From contig NZ_ANBB01000044.1 in the NCBI RefSeq assembly GCF_000341105.1, positions 1-64,000 on the forward strand: a stretch of DNA of 64,000 nucleotides, read 5' to 3'. How positions within the stretch are numbered: position 1 is the stretch's first letter; each line of letters starts with the position of its first letter. Made by a program: the position numbers and the translations under genes. This document shows, piece after piece, positions 17,938 through 27,253 of the stretch. This DNA is from Nocardiopsis potens DSM 45234. Lineage in GTDB: Bacteria > Actinomycetota > Actinomycetes > Streptosporangiales > Streptosporangiaceae. The notes below the pieces were generated by a model. It saw nothing but the letters and a program-made list of their open reading frames with translations. It was not told the DNA's origin and did not search any database.

Positions 17938-17985
17938 CGATGACCGGGGCCCTGTCGGAGCGCTCCGACAGGGCCCCGGTCATCG
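17938..17985. terminator. Perfect 48-bp palindrome, bidirectional terminator
   Basis: Two 24-nt arms meet without a spacer (17938-17961 and 17962-17985). It sits between the ends of two convergent genes. The central GGAGCGCTCCGACAGGGCC is nearly repeated at 41683-41700. Confidence 0.8.
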
Positions 17986-18012
17986 GGGGCGGACCGGCCC
18001 CGTCCGCCGGGG

Positions 18013-19017
18013 TCAGGGCGCGGCGCGCTCCGCCCGGCGCAGCCGCAGCCAGGCGGCGGCCGCCAGGACGGTGAGCACCGCGGTGGCCGGCAGCCCCTCG
18101 AACAGGCCCGCGAAGCCCGCCCCTCCGGTGTAGTGCGAGGGGTCGGTGACGGTCACGATGAGCAGGCCGAACGCGTCGCCGGCGGCGGGCCAGCCGCGGT
18201 CGCCGGCCTCGGGCAGCGCGACGGTGAGCAGGAACCCGGGCAGGATCAGCACGGCGGCGTGGAAGGCGGTGGCCGCCCACAGGCTGCCGGTGCGCAGCGT
18301 GACCAGGGCCGCGAACACCGACCAGAGGAAGATGTTGAGCATCAGCACCCAGTGCGGCTCGTGCGGCGTCGCCCCGGGCAGCACCAGGTTGCCGATGAAG
18401 AAGAAGTGGAACAGGGCGAAGCAGGCGGAGGAGAGCAGCACCGCCGCGGTCCTGCCCCAGCGGGCGCCGACGGCCTGCAGCATCCAGCCGCGGAACAGCT
18501 GCTCCTCGATGCCGACCATGACGACCCGCATGACCAGGACCAGCGTGCCGATCAGCAGCACGCCCGCGGCGCCGCCGCCGGCCTCGAAGTCGAGGGCGCG
18601 GTCGAAGCGCGCGGTCCCGGCGGCCAGCGAGACGCCGATCCAGGCCAGGATGTAGCCGACGGCGAGCAGCGTCCCCCACCCCAGGCCGGGGAGGGTGCGC
18701 CGGTCGAAGCCGAACCCGGTCGAGGCGAAGAAGGAGCGCCGCTCGTAGTGGCGCAGCCACAGCCAGAGCACCACGTAGGGGAAGGCGTAGTTCAGCGGAA
18801 CCGCCAGCACGCCGACCGTCCCGGCCAGGACCTCGTTCCCGGCGGAGAGCCGCTCCAGGGCGGGGCCGATGAGGAACACCGCCGGCACCAGGCCCAGCAG
18901 GTAGAAGAGCTGGGTCAGCGGGACGGTGGCGAGCGGGTGGGTGGTGCGGGCGCCCGATGCGCCCGCCGCGATGAAGGCGTCGCCGGGGGTGCGGCGGCGC
19001 GCTGCGGTGGTGTCCAT
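18013..19017 (-). CDS. CPBP-family intramembrane metalloprotease
   Basis: A 334-residue integral membrane protein with about eight predicted helices. The CPBP/CAAX motifs are complete: GIEEQLFRGW (motif 1, EExxxR), CFALFHFF (motif 2, FxxxH) and ATAFHA (motif 3). Members are prenyl-protein-protease-like and act in immunity to bacteriocins or membrane protein turnover; the role here is unknown. No Shine-Dalgarno is seen, but TAGCTT (19030-19025) ends 7 nt before ATG 19017, as in leaderless genes. It is divergent from the histidine kinase. Confidence 0.88.
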   Translation of the reverse strand: MDTTAARRRTPGDAFIAAGASGARTTHPLATVPLTQLFYLLGLVPAVFLIGPALERLSAGNEVLAGTVGVLAVPLNYAFPYVVLWLWLRHYERRSFFASTGFGFDRRTLPGLGWGTLLAVGYILAWIGVSLAAGTARFDRALDFEAGGGAAGVLLIGTLVLVMRVVMVGIEEQLFRGWMLQAVGARWGRTAAVLLSSACFALFHFFFIGNLVLPGATPHEPHWVLMLNIFLWSVFAALVTLRTGSLWAATAFHAAVLILPGFLLTVALPEAGDRGWPAAGDAFGLLIVTVTDPSHYTGGAGFAGLFEGLPATAVLTVLAAAAWLRLRRAERAAP

Positions 19018-19608
19018 GCCGAGGAAGCTACGGCCGCGCCCCGGCCGCGGGCATCGCCCTGCGGGCACATGACGGTCACCTCCGCCGGAGGCGCGCGGCG
19101 GCGGCCGATACCGGCGGCGCGAAGAAGAGGCGAGCACTGGAGAACCCCCGTTCCCCGCCGTCGTCCTGCGGCGGCCGCCCCACCGGCGATCCGAGGAGGG
19201 GCCGGCGGGTGCTCGGACGCCCCGGCCGAGCACCCGGGGCCGCCGCTCCCTCCTGGCCCGCAGGCCGGTGCGGCCCGCAGGCCAGGACCGGCGGCCCGAG
19301 GCCCGCAGGAGGGAAGAGGAGGAGAAGGAAGAGGGGAAAGAACGGACGCCGGGTGCTCGGGCGGCCCCGGTCGGCCTCCCGGACCTGCCGCTCCGCCAGG
19401 GCGCCGGCCGTGCTCCCCACTCGGCCGCCGCTCTGCCCCGACCCGCGGGCCGGAACCGGCCGGAACCGGGGCCGGCTGCGGGGAGGAAGAGGGGCCGCCC
19501 CGGGCCGGGTGCGGGGCTCCGCCATGCCTCTGGTCATGGGTCCGGACATGACCCCTCCATGACCCGCTGCGCGGCCGGGGTGCGCCGGACCGGTGCTAGC
19601 TTCGGCGC
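19018..19608. other. Divergent CPBP/kinase intergenic region (591 bp)
   Basis: No convincing gene. It includes a hairpin of 11-bp arms at 19206-19216 and 19226-19236 (CGGGTGCTCGG), a second copy of the left arm near 19353, a purine-rich tract around 19310-19350, and TAGCTT -10-like elements at both ends. Confidence 0.55.
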
Positions 19609-20925
19609 ATGAACGGGGACGGACCGGACGGAGAGCGGGGCGGCGTGCGAGACCTGGGCAGATGGGTGGCGCTGGACGGGCGGGGGCGGGCGCCGCTGGT
19701 GCTGGCCCTGATGTTCTGGGGCGTGTTCCTGCTCGACGCGGGCGCCATCGCGTTCTACGCCGCCTTCGTCCCGCCGCCGCCACCGGACCCGGTGGCCGAC
19801 CTGCTCGGCCTGGGCCACCTGGCCGCCCTGCCGGTCGCCGCCCTGTGCTGGCCGTTCCTGTACTGGGCCCCGCAGCCGCTGCCGCGCCGGGCGGCGGTGC
19901 TGAGCGTCGTCTTCTTCACCGCGGTGCACCTGCTGATGCTCACCTCGGGCGGCTCGCTGGTGTTCGTGATGTCCAGCATCGCGATCGGCAACGTGGTGCT
20001 GGTGCTGGGCACCCGCGCTGCGGTGGCCTGCACGCTGCTGGCCGTCCTCACCCCGGTCCCGCTGTTCGCGCTGACCGGCGGGCCGGTGCTGCGCGGCGTG
20101 TTCGAGGCCGGGATCATCCTGTTCCTGGGCGTGATGATGATCCTGGTGTTCAGCGGGCTGCTGTCCGCGCGGCGGCAGGCGGAGCGGACCCGCTCCCTCC
20201 TCGCCGAGCTGGAGGAGGCCCACGCGGAGCTGCGCCGCTACGCCGAGCGCACTCGGGAACTGACCGTCGCCGAGGAGCGGGCCCGGATGGCGCGGGAGAT
20301 GCACGACTCGGTCGGGCACTACCTGACCGTGATCAACATGGGCCTGGCCAACGCGGAGCGGTTCCGCCGGGCGCGCCCCGAGGCGGCCTGGGACGAGGTG
20401 CGCGACGCCCGGCTGCTCACCCAGGAGGCGCTCGCCGACACCCGGCGGTGGGTGCGCGCGCTGCGCCCGCTGCGCCTGGAGGGACGCGCCGGGCCGGACG
20501 CGATGCGCGCCCTGGCCGCGGCGTTCTCCGGAAGCAAGGACGACCCCGCGGTCTCCTTCACCCAGGAAGGGGAGTGGCCCGACCCCGGGGAGGAGGCCGA
20601 GCTGGTCTGCTACCGGATCGTGCAGGAGGGCCTGACCAACGCGGCCCGGCACGCGGCGGCCGCGCGCATCGGGGTCCGGCTGGCCTGCACCGGGGAGCGG
20701 ATCGAGCTGACGGTGGCCGACGACGGGGTGGGCGGCGACCCGGAGCGCACCGGGAGCGGCGGGTTCGGCCTGCGCGGCCTGCGCGAGCGGGTGCAGGCGG
20801 CCGGCGGCACCCTGGAGGCCGGCGACGGGGCCGGGGGCGGCTTCGAGCTCCGCGCGGTGCTGCCGGTCCGCCCCGGCGCGGCGGGGCCCCGCGGCGCGTC
20901 CGCCCGGACGGAGGCGGCCCGATGA
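19609..20925 (+). CDS. Sensor histidine kinase (NarL-type system)
   Basis: A 438-residue two-component kinase. Four to five transmembrane helices fill residues about 25-180, with little extracellular sequence. A short coiled coil leads to a HisKA_3 domain with phospho-acceptor His232 in AREMHDSVGHYLTVINMGLA. The HATPase domain follows (YRIVQEGLTNAARHA, DDGVGG, GFGLRGLRERV). No Shine-Dalgarno is present; TAGCTT at 19597-19602 lies 6 nt before the ATG, suggesting a leaderless transcript. Stop and response-regulator start share ATGA. The signal is unknown. Confidence 0.92.
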   Translation: MNGDGPDGERGGVRDLGRWVALDGRGRAPLVLALMFWGVFLLDAGAIAFYAAFVPPPPPDPVADLLGLGHLAALPVAALCWPFLYWAPQPLPRRAAVLSVVFFTAVHLLMLTSGGSLVFVMSSIAIGNVVLVLGTRAAVACTLLAVLTPVPLFALTGGPVLRGVFEAGIILFLGVMMILVFSGLLSARRQAERTRSLLAELEEAHAELRRYAERTRELTVAEERARMAREMHDSVGHYLTVINMGLANAERFRRARPEAAWDEVRDARLLTQEALADTRRWVRALRPLRLEGRAGPDAMRALAAAFSGSKDDPAVSFTQEGEWPDPGEEAELVCYRIVQEGLTNAARHAAAARIGVRLACTGERIELTVADDGVGGDPERTGSGGFGLRGLRERVQAAGGTLEAGDGAGGGFELRAVLPVRPGAAGPRGASARTEAAR

Positions 20926-21665
20926 GCGGCGGCGGGCCGCGCCCGGTGCGGGTGCTGATCGTGGACGACCAGGTGCTGATGCGCCAGGGCCTGCGCAAAC
21001 TGCTGGAGATCGAGGAGAGCGTCGAGGTGGTCGGGGACGCCGCCGACGGGGTGGCCGCCCTGGACCTGCTCTCCCGCACCGACCCCGGCCCCGACGTGGC
21101 CCTGGTCGACGCCCGGATGCCGCGGATGGACGGGGTCGAGCTGATCGCCCGGATGGCCGCCGAGCACCCGCGGGTGGCCGCCGTCGTGCTGACCACCTTC
21201 GACGATGACGACTACATCTTCGGCGGGCTGCGCGCCGGGGCCAAGGGCTACCTGCTCAAGGACACCCCGCCGGAGGAGCTGGTGGCCGCGCTGCACCGGG
21301 CCGCCCGCGGGGAGACGGTGCTCGGCGACGCGGCCGCCGCCCGCCTGGTGGAGCTGGTCCGCGCCCCCGGTTCGGCGCCCCCGCCCTCCCCGGCGGCCCC
21401 GGAGCCGGCTCCGGGGCCGGAGCCCGCTCCGGCCGCCTCCGGGCCGCCGGCCTCCCCGCTCTCCGAGCGGGAGGCCGAGGTCGCCCGGCTGGTCGGCGAG
21501 GGCGCCACCAACCGGCAGATCGCCCGCCGCCTGTTCATCACCGAGGGCACCGCGAAGAACCACATCTCCAGCATCCTGCGCAAGCTCGGCCTGCGCGACC
21601 GCACCCAGCTCGCCGTCTGGGTCGGCCGCTCCGGCCTGTCCGGCCCGCCGGACCGGCCGTCCTGA
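20922..21665 (+). CDS. NarL/FixJ-family response regulator
   Basis: A 247-residue regulator. Receiver domain 1-125 with acidic pocket DD15-16 and phospho-acceptor Asp63 (LVDARMPRMDG), the switch Thr in VVLTTFDDDDY and Lys in GYLLKDTPPEEL. An unusually long Pro/Ala linker (about 137-172) precedes a LuxR-type HTH (LSEREAEVARLVGEG, NRQIARRLFITEGTAKNHIS). Coupled to the kinase by an ATGA overlap; it is the obvious cognate pair. Confidence 0.93.
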   Translation: MSGGGPRPVRVLIVDDQVLMRQGLRKLLEIEESVEVVGDAADGVAALDLLSRTDPGPDVALVDARMPRMDGVELIARMAAEHPRVAAVVLTTFDDDDYIFGGLRAGAKGYLLKDTPPEELVAALHRAARGETVLGDAAAARLVELVRAPGSAPPPSPAAPEPAPGPEPAPAASGPPASPLSEREAEVARLVGEGATNRQIARRLFITEGTAKNHISSILRKLGLRDRTQLAVWVGRSGLSGPPDRPS

Positions 21666-21966
21666 CCGGGCGCCCGGGTTCCCGTTCCCGGCGGCCGCGC
21701 GAGCGGTGCCGGGGCGGAACCGTGCGGGTCCGCCGCCCGGCCAGGGGAACGGCGGCGCCTCCGCCCCGTCCCGCCCTCCGGCCGGCGCCGCGGACCGGAC
21801 GGACGCGGCCCCGCCCCCTCGCGCCGCGCTCACGGGTCCCCGGCCCGGGTGGAACGCCGCGAACGGCCGGGCCTCCTCCCCCGTCCGGGGCCGGCGGCCT
21901 CCGCGCCGAGGAACGACGCGGGCCCCGGCGGGGGAACCGCCGGGGCCCGCGCGTGCGCCGGGACGG
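21666..21966. other. Convergent spacer (301 bp) with a hairpin
   Basis: No gene seen. The only clear structure is the terminator at 21917-21951. Confidence 0.5.
21917..21951. terminator. Hairpin between response regulator and MHS transporter
   Basis: A 15-bp perfect stem (21917-21931 with 21937-21951) with loop GGGAA, just after the stop of the minus-strand transporter and usable from both sides. Confidence 0.65.
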
Positions 21967-23301
21967 TCAGCGCACGACCACGTTGTCGCGGACCCGCAGC
22001 CGCTCGCCGTAGAACCCGCCGAAGGCGGTGACCACGGCGACCCCGGCGAGCAGCAGCGACGCCACCCAGGAGGCGCCGTCGGCGCCGTCCATCAGGGCGG
22101 TGGCGATGAACGGCAGGAACCCGCTGAGCGCGCCCGCGATGTTGTAGGCCAGGGCGACGCCGCTGTACCGCAGGTGGGCCGGGAACAGCTCGGTGAGCAG
22201 CGCCCCGGAGACCGCGTAGGCGATGGACAGGATGCCGACGCCCGCGGCGACCGCGAGCACCACCAGCACCGGGGAGGTGGTGTCGATCATCCAGAACACC
22301 GGGAAGGCGACGGCCGCGGTGGCCAGCCCGCCCCACATGGTCATCCGGCCGGGGCCGAGCCGCTCGGCGAGCCGGCCGGCGACCACGATCACGCCGATCT
22401 GCACCACCGCGGCGACCAGGGTGGAGTTGACCATCAGGCTCCGCGACATGCCGAGGGTGTCGGCGCCGTAGCTGATGGCGAAGGTGGTCATCACGTAGAA
22501 CCCGCCGACGCCCAGCAGCGCGGAGGCCACCGCGACCAGCAGCCGGCCCCACGCCTGGCGGAACACGTCGACCGCCGGGACCTTGGAGCGCTCCTCGCGC
22601 TTCTCCAGCTCCTCGAAGATCGGCGACTCCTCGACCTTGCGGCGGATGTAGACCGCGATCAGGAGCAGCGGGAACGCGGCGAGGAACGGCAGGCGCCAGC
22701 CCCAGGAGTCGAACTGCTCGGCCGGCATCAGCAGCACCAGCGCGAAGGCGCCCGAGGAGAGCAGGGTGCCGACCGGGGAGCCGATCTGCGGCAGGGCGGC
22801 GTAGCGGCCGCGCTTGTCCGGCGGGGCGTGCTCGACGGCCAGCGTCACCGCGCCGCCCCACTCGCCGCCGACCGCCACGCCCTGCACCAGCCGGAGCAGC
22901 GCCAGCAGCAGCGGCGCGGCGATCCCGATGCTCGCGAAGTCCGGCAGCAGGCCGATCAGGCCGGTGGCCGCGCCGATCGCCACCACGGTGAGCAGCAGCG
23001 CCGGGCGCCGGCCGATCCGGTCGCCCATCCACCCGAACAGCACGGCGCCGATCGGGCGGGCCACGAACCCGACGCCGAAGGTGGCGAACGCGGCGAGCGT
23101 GGCCGCGGTCGCGTCGAGGGTGGTGAAGTAGAGCCGGTTGAACACCAGCGCCGCGGCGGTGCCGAAGAGGAAGTAGTCGTACCACTCCAGCGCCGTGCCG
23201 ACGAACGCGGCGAAGGCGATCCGTCCGGACTCGCGTCCGCTCACCACCGGGGCCTCCGGCGCGGAGTGCGCGCCGGGGGCCGCCGGGTCGAGATCACTCA
23301 T
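21967..23301 (-). CDS. MHS-family MFS transporter
   Basis: A 444-residue, 12-helix major facilitator of the metabolite:H+ symporter family (ShiA, ProP and KgtP type). Diagnostic segments: GTALEWYDYFLFGTAAALVF near 36-55, GWMGDRIGRRPALL near 90, RLVQGVAVGGEWGGAVTLAVEH near 133-154 and TELFPAHLRYSGVALAYN near 350. It follows the amidohydrolase gene on the same strand and probably imports that enzyme's substrate. AGGAGA precedes ATG 23301. Substrate unknown; betaine or an aromatic acid are possible. Confidence 0.88.
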   Translation of the reverse strand: MSDLDPAAPGAHSAPEAPVVSGRESGRIAFAAFVGTALEWYDYFLFGTAAALVFNRLYFTTLDATAATLAAFATFGVGFVARPIGAVLFGWMGDRIGRRPALLLTVVAIGAATGLIGLLPDFASIGIAAPLLLALLRLVQGVAVGGEWGGAVTLAVEHAPPDKRGRYAALPQIGSPVGTLLSSGAFALVLLMPAEQFDSWGWRLPFLAAFPLLLIAVYIRRKVEESPIFEELEKREERSKVPAVDVFRQAWGRLLVAVASALLGVGGFYVMTTFAISYGADTLGMSRSLMVNSTLVAAVVQIGVIVVAGRLAERLGPGRMTMWGGLATAAVAFPVFWMIDTTSPVLVVLAVAAGVGILSIAYAVSGALLTELFPAHLRYSGVALAYNIAGALSGFLPFIATALMDGADGASWVASLLLAGVAVVTAFGGFYGERLRVRDNVVVR

Positions 23302-23586
23302 GTCGTCGTTCTCCTATTCGCCGCCCGCGCCGGCAGGGACGCGGGACTTTCGGGGGATGCGGGTACTGCGGAGCGGGAGGCGCGGTGCCGCGGTGCGGTC
23401 GCGGCGCTGCGGCCGCACCGGGGATCGCCCCTCCCTTCCTATTCGACCTGCGGAAACAAGCGGTCTCGCGGAGCGGCGCACCAGGCGGCGCCGGAGGCAC
23501 CGGCGGCGCGGCCCGGGACGCCGGGGCCCCGTGCCGGAGCCGGTGCCGGGACCGGCGCCCTGCCCGGCGGCCTCCGCCGGGGCGGG

Positions 23587-25233
23587 TCAGCCCGCGGCGG
23601 CCGCCAGGCCGGGCAGCGCGTCGGCGCCGTGCACGCACGCGCCGCCCACCAGGGTGGCGAGCACCCGGGCGGAGCCGATCGGCCCCTCGGTGACCGGGTC
23701 CCGGTCCAGCACCACCAGGTCGGCGAGCTTTCCCGGGGTCAGGCTGCCGCGGCGGTGCTCGTCGCGGGCGGCCCAGGCCGCGTCCAGGGTGTAGGCGCGC
23801 AGCGCGGTCTCGGCGGGGACCCGCTCGTCCGGGGAGAGCACGGTGCCGCCGCTGCTGATCCGCTCGACCATGGACTCCATGCCGAGCAGCGGCGCGCCCG
23901 GGGCGACCGGCCGGTCGGAGCTGCCGGGGACGCGCAGCCCGTGGTCGAGGAAGGACCGGTGCCGGTAGAGCCAGTCCCGGCGGGACGGGCCGAGCGCGGC
24001 GGCCATGGTGTCGCCGACGGTGTACAGGAAGTGCGGCTGCGGCACCGGGACCGCGCCGGCCGCGGCCAGCCGGGGCAGCTGGTCCGGGCGGACCACCCCG
24101 GCGTGCTCGATGCGGTGCCGTGCGTCGGGCCGGGGCAGCGCGCGCTGGGCCTCCTCGAAGGCGTCCAGGGCCAGGTCGACCGCGTCGTCGCCGATGGCGT
24201 GCGCGGCGACCCGCCAGCCGGCCCGGTGCGCGGCGACGACCAGGGCGCGCATCTCCTCCGGGTCGTTCTGGTAGACGCCGGTGCCGTGGCCGTGGTCGCA
24301 GAACGGCTCGGTGACCGCGGCGGTGCGGCCGATCAGCGACCCGTCCAGCCAGATCTTCATCGGCCCCAGGCTCAGCACGTCGTCCCCGAAGCCGGTGCGC
24401 AGCCCCAGGTCGATGCCGGTCTCGATGCCGTCCTCGGGGTGGCCGTGCAGCGGGTGCATGTTGTCCGCGGCGACCATCAGCTGGACCCGGGTGCGGAGCA
24501 GGCCGCGCTCGCGGGCCAGCTGGTAGGCGGCGGCCTCGACGGGGGTGCGGCCGATCAGCCCGCGGCCGATCCCGGCCTCGGTGACGTGGGTGAGCCCCTC
24601 GGCGGCGTACACCCGGGAGGCGCGGCCGACCGCCTCGGCCAGCTCCGCCGCCGGGTAGGGCATGACCAGGGCGGTGACCAGCTCCTGGGCCCGCTCCTGG
24701 AGCAGCCCGGTGGGGGTTCCGGAGGGGTCGCGGACGATCACGCCGCCCTCGGGGTCGGGCACCGCCGCGGTGGCGGCGCCGGCCGCCTCCAGCACCGCGC
24801 TGCTCACCGCGCACATGTGCCCGGAGCGGTGCTTGAGCCAGACCGGGCGGCCGCCGGCGGCGCGGTCCAGGCCGGCCCGGTCGGGGTGCGCGCCGAGCAC
24901 CGTGTCGTCGTAGCCGGAGCCGACGACCCAGGCGCCGTCCGGGGTCTCGGCGGCGCGCCGGGCGACCGCCGCGTAGACCTCGTCCAGCGTGGCGGCCTCC
25001 TCCAGGGCCACCTCCGACAGCGACTGGCCGAACCACGCCATGTGGTTGTGCGCGTCGCCGAACCCGGGCACGACCACCGCTCCCCCGCAGTCCACGGTGG
25101 TGCGGGCGGGCAGGTCGGCGATGTCGCCGTCGAGCCCGGCGATGCGCCCGGCGAACACGCCGAGCGCGGTGGCGGCGGGGCGGTCGTCGTCGACCGTGCG
25201 GATCCGCGCGTTGGTCAGTTTCAGGTCCAGCAT
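23587..25233 (-). CDS. Amidohydrolase-family protein (YtcJ type)
   Basis: A 548-residue metal-dependent hydrolase. N-terminal composite beta domain (LTNARIRTVDDDRPAATA), metal-binding HxH in GFGDAHNHMAWFG near 58-70, GPMKIWLDGSLIG near 291, HAIGDDAVDLALDAF near 347, RIEHAGVV near 376 and GKLADLVVLDRDP near the end. The family cleaves amides or related bonds in small molecules. Genes for an MHS transporter (same strand) and a PucR-type regulator (divergent) suggest an inducible uptake-and-hydrolysis unit. The start is ATG 25233 with AGGGA upstream. The true substrate cannot be told. Confidence 0.86.
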   Translation of the reverse strand: MLDLKLTNARIRTVDDDRPAATALGVFAGRIAGLDGDIADLPARTTVDCGGAVVVPGFGDAHNHMAWFGQSLSEVALEEAATLDEVYAAVARRAAETPDGAWVVGSGYDDTVLGAHPDRAGLDRAAGGRPVWLKHRSGHMCAVSSAVLEAAGAATAAVPDPEGGVIVRDPSGTPTGLLQERAQELVTALVMPYPAAELAEAVGRASRVYAAEGLTHVTEAGIGRGLIGRTPVEAAAYQLARERGLLRTRVQLMVAADNMHPLHGHPEDGIETGIDLGLRTGFGDDVLSLGPMKIWLDGSLIGRTAAVTEPFCDHGHGTGVYQNDPEEMRALVVAAHRAGWRVAAHAIGDDAVDLALDAFEEAQRALPRPDARHRIEHAGVVRPDQLPRLAAAGAVPVPQPHFLYTVGDTMAAALGPSRRDWLYRHRSFLDHGLRVPGSSDRPVAPGAPLLGMESMVERISSGGTVLSPDERVPAETALRAYTLDAAWAARDEHRRGSLTPGKLADLVVLDRDPVTEGPIGSARVLATLVGGACVHGADALPGLAAAAG

Positions 25234-25372
25234 CGGGCGGTGGTTCCCTCGGTGGTGTCGCGTTCGGTGCGGCCCGGCCGGCGGGGCGGCGGGCGTCCGC
25301 TCCAGCGTGCAGCCGGAGCGACCTGGGACACAATGACGATTCGCAGCGAAGTCGGCGGCGGATAATGGGCAT

Positions 25373-26563
25373 ATGCACAGCTCCACTCCCGGCGGGGACG
25401 CCGGGCCGCTGCACCTGCCGCCGCCCTCCGGGGCGCTCCGCCGCGCCGTCCGCGAATGCCTGGACGACCTGGACGACCTGGTCGGCGTCTACTCCGCCGA
25501 GGTGGCCGGTTTCGGCGGCTACCGGGACACCGTCCCCCTGGACGACCTGCGCGGCACCGCGCACGCCTCGCTGGAGCTGCTGCTGCGGATCATCGGCGGG
25601 CTGCCGATCCCCGACCGGCTGCAGGGGATCTCCGAGGAGCTCGGCCGGCGCCGCGTCCACCAGGGGGTTCCGCTGGAGGAGCTGGTACAGGCGGTGCGGC
25701 TGGACTTCCGGCTGCTGTGGACCGCGCTGCTGGACCGGGTGACCGCCGCGGAGCTGCCCGAGCTGACCCGGGAGGCGGTGCGGCTGTGGGAGTCGGTGGA
25801 GTTCCACACGGTGCGCGTGCACACCGGGTATCTGAACGAGACCGCGGTGCTGGCGCGCGAGCGGGAGCAGCAGCGCGCCGTGCTGCTGGGCCGGCTGCTC
25901 GCCTCGGACGGCAACGACCGGCGGCTGGTCGAGCAGGCCGCGACGGCGCTGCGGTTCTCCCCCGGCGCGCGGTTCGCGGTGGCGGCGGCGCCGGCCGGGG
26001 GCCGGGAGCGGCTGCGCGCCGCCGCGGCCGCGGCGGCCGGCCCGGCGCACGTGCAGGAGCACGACGGGTGGACCGTCCTGGTGGCGCAGCTGGCCGCGGG
26101 GCGGCGGGAGGTGCCCGGCTGGCTGGAGGGCGTGCCGTGCGCGCTCGGCCCGGTCGCCGAGGGGCTGGACCGGGTGCCCGCGTCGCTGCGGGTGGCCGCC
26201 GCGGTCGCCGCGGTGCTCCCGGCCGGCGCGGAGCGGCCGGTCCCGCTGGCCGAGGCCTGGGCTCCGGTGGCCGCGGCCCGGCTCGGCGAGCTGGCGCCGG
26301 TGCTGGCCGACGCGCTGGTGGAGGGGTTGGACGCGCTGCCCGGGCACGAGCGGGACCGGCTGGTGCAGACGTTCCGCCGCTACGCCGCGACCGGGTCGGT
26401 CGGCGAGACCGCCCGGGAGCTGTTCTGCCACCGGAACACGGTGCTCAACCGGCTGGCCCGGCTGGCCGAGCTGACCGGGTGCAGGCCGACCCGGCCGGCC
26501 GAGGCGGCGGCGCTCATTCTCGCTCTGGAGTGCGCTTCCGAACCGCGTCCGCCTGCTCGATGA
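25373..26563 (+). CDS. PucR/CdaR-family transcriptional regulator
   Basis: A 396-residue regulator. The C-terminal HTH_30 of the PucR family is clear: [40 protein letters not shown] near 325-365. The N-terminal part is a helical RsbRD/GGDEF-like sensory region. It is divergent from the amidohydrolase and probably activates it. ATG 25373 follows GATAAT (25361-25366) by 6 nt with no Shine-Dalgarno, suggesting a leaderless message. The last 50 bp overlap the convergent TetR gene. Confidence 0.86.
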   Translation: MHSSTPGGDAGPLHLPPPSGALRRAVRECLDDLDDLVGVYSAEVAGFGGYRDTVPLDDLRGTAHASLELLLRIIGGLPIPDRLQGISEELGRRRVHQGVPLEELVQAVRLDFRLLWTALLDRVTAAELPELTREAVRLWESVEFHTVRVHTGYLNETAVLAREREQQRAVLLGRLLASDGNDRRLVEQAATALRFSPGARFAVAAAPAGGRERLRAAAAAAAGPAHVQEHDGWTVLVAQLAAGRREVPGWLEGVPCALGPVAEGLDRVPASLRVAAAVAAVLPAGAERPVPLAEAWAPVAAARLGELAPVLADALVEGLDALPGHERDRLVQTFRRYAATGSVGETARELFCHRNTVLNRLARLAELTGCRPTRPAEAAALILALECASEPRPPAR

Positions 26564-27086
26564 GGCGGTCCATCACCCCCTGGAGCACCTCGGGTTCGGG
26601 CTGGGGCAGGCCGACCACCGCGGACAGGTAGAGCCCGTCGCCGACCAGCCGGATGGTCTCGGCCAGCACCGGGTCGCCCAGCTCGCGGTGGAGCAGGCGG
26701 GACCACTCCTCGAAGAAGTGCCGGACCAGCTCCCGGGAGGCCTCCGACATGCCCTCCTTGCTGCGCAGGGCGGCGATGATCGACCCGTAGACGTCGGCCT
26801 CCTCCGCGGACTGCGGCAGGGAGGTGCGCAGGAAGACCCGGACCACCCCCTCGTCGCTCTCCACCGCCTCGCGGAACTCCGATTCCGCCAGGTCGGAGAG
26901 GCGCCGGATGAGGCCCTCCATCATGGCCGCCTTGCTCGGGAAGTGGTAGAGCAGCCCGCCCTTGGAGACCCCGGCCGCCGCGGCGACCCCTTCCAGGGTC
27001 ACGGCGGAGAAGCCCTGCTCGATCAGGATGTCCTGGAGCGCGTCGAGGATCCGGTCGCGCGTTGTGGTTGCACTCACCTTTGACAC
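26514..27086 (-). CDS. TetR-family repressor of the adjacent efflux pump
   Basis: A 190-residue TetR protein. HTH at about 10-55 ([44 protein letters not shown]) and a helical ligand domain after it. The start is GTG 27086, or possibly GTG 27077. It is divergent from an MFS drug exporter, and the gap holds a repeated palindrome (27088-27124) overlapping the pump promoter, so it very likely represses both. The ligand is presumably a pump substrate. Confidence 0.9.
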   Translation of the reverse strand: MSKVSATTTRDRILDALQDILIEQGFSAVTLEGVAAAAGVSKGGLLYHFPSKAAMMEGLIRRLSDLAESEFREAVESDEGVVRVFLRTSLPQSAEEADVYGSIIAALRSKEGMSEASRELVRHFFEEWSRLLHRELGDPVLAETIRLVGDGLYLSAVVGLPQPEPEVLQGVMDRLIEQADAVRKRTPERE

Positions 27087-27108
27087 TGTACCGGCCGGAC
27101 GGTACTGT
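27080..27108 (+). promoter_or_regulatory. Efflux-pump promoter
   Basis: TTGACA (27080-27085), a 17-bp spacer and TACTGT (27103-27108), a strong vegetative promoter. It lies across the start of the divergent tetR gene and inside the operator. Confidence 0.7.
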
Positions 27109-27124
27109 ACCGTCTGGACGGTTC
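27088..27124. promoter_or_regulatory. Double TetR operator
   Basis: Two 18-bp imperfect palindromes of form GTACCG-N6-CGGTAC/TTC at 27088-27105 and 27107-27124, 19 bp apart. They cover the spacer, the -10 and the start of the pump promoter. Confidence 0.75.
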
Positions 27125-27253
27125 AGAACAGCGAATGGGAATCGATTCATCCGATGACCCGTTGCCTCCAGGTGCGCGGCCCGCTCCGGGCCGCCCCGGA
27201 CCTCCGCGACTCCCCGCCCCCATCCCGAAAGCCGACGACGAAGTAGAGGGAAC

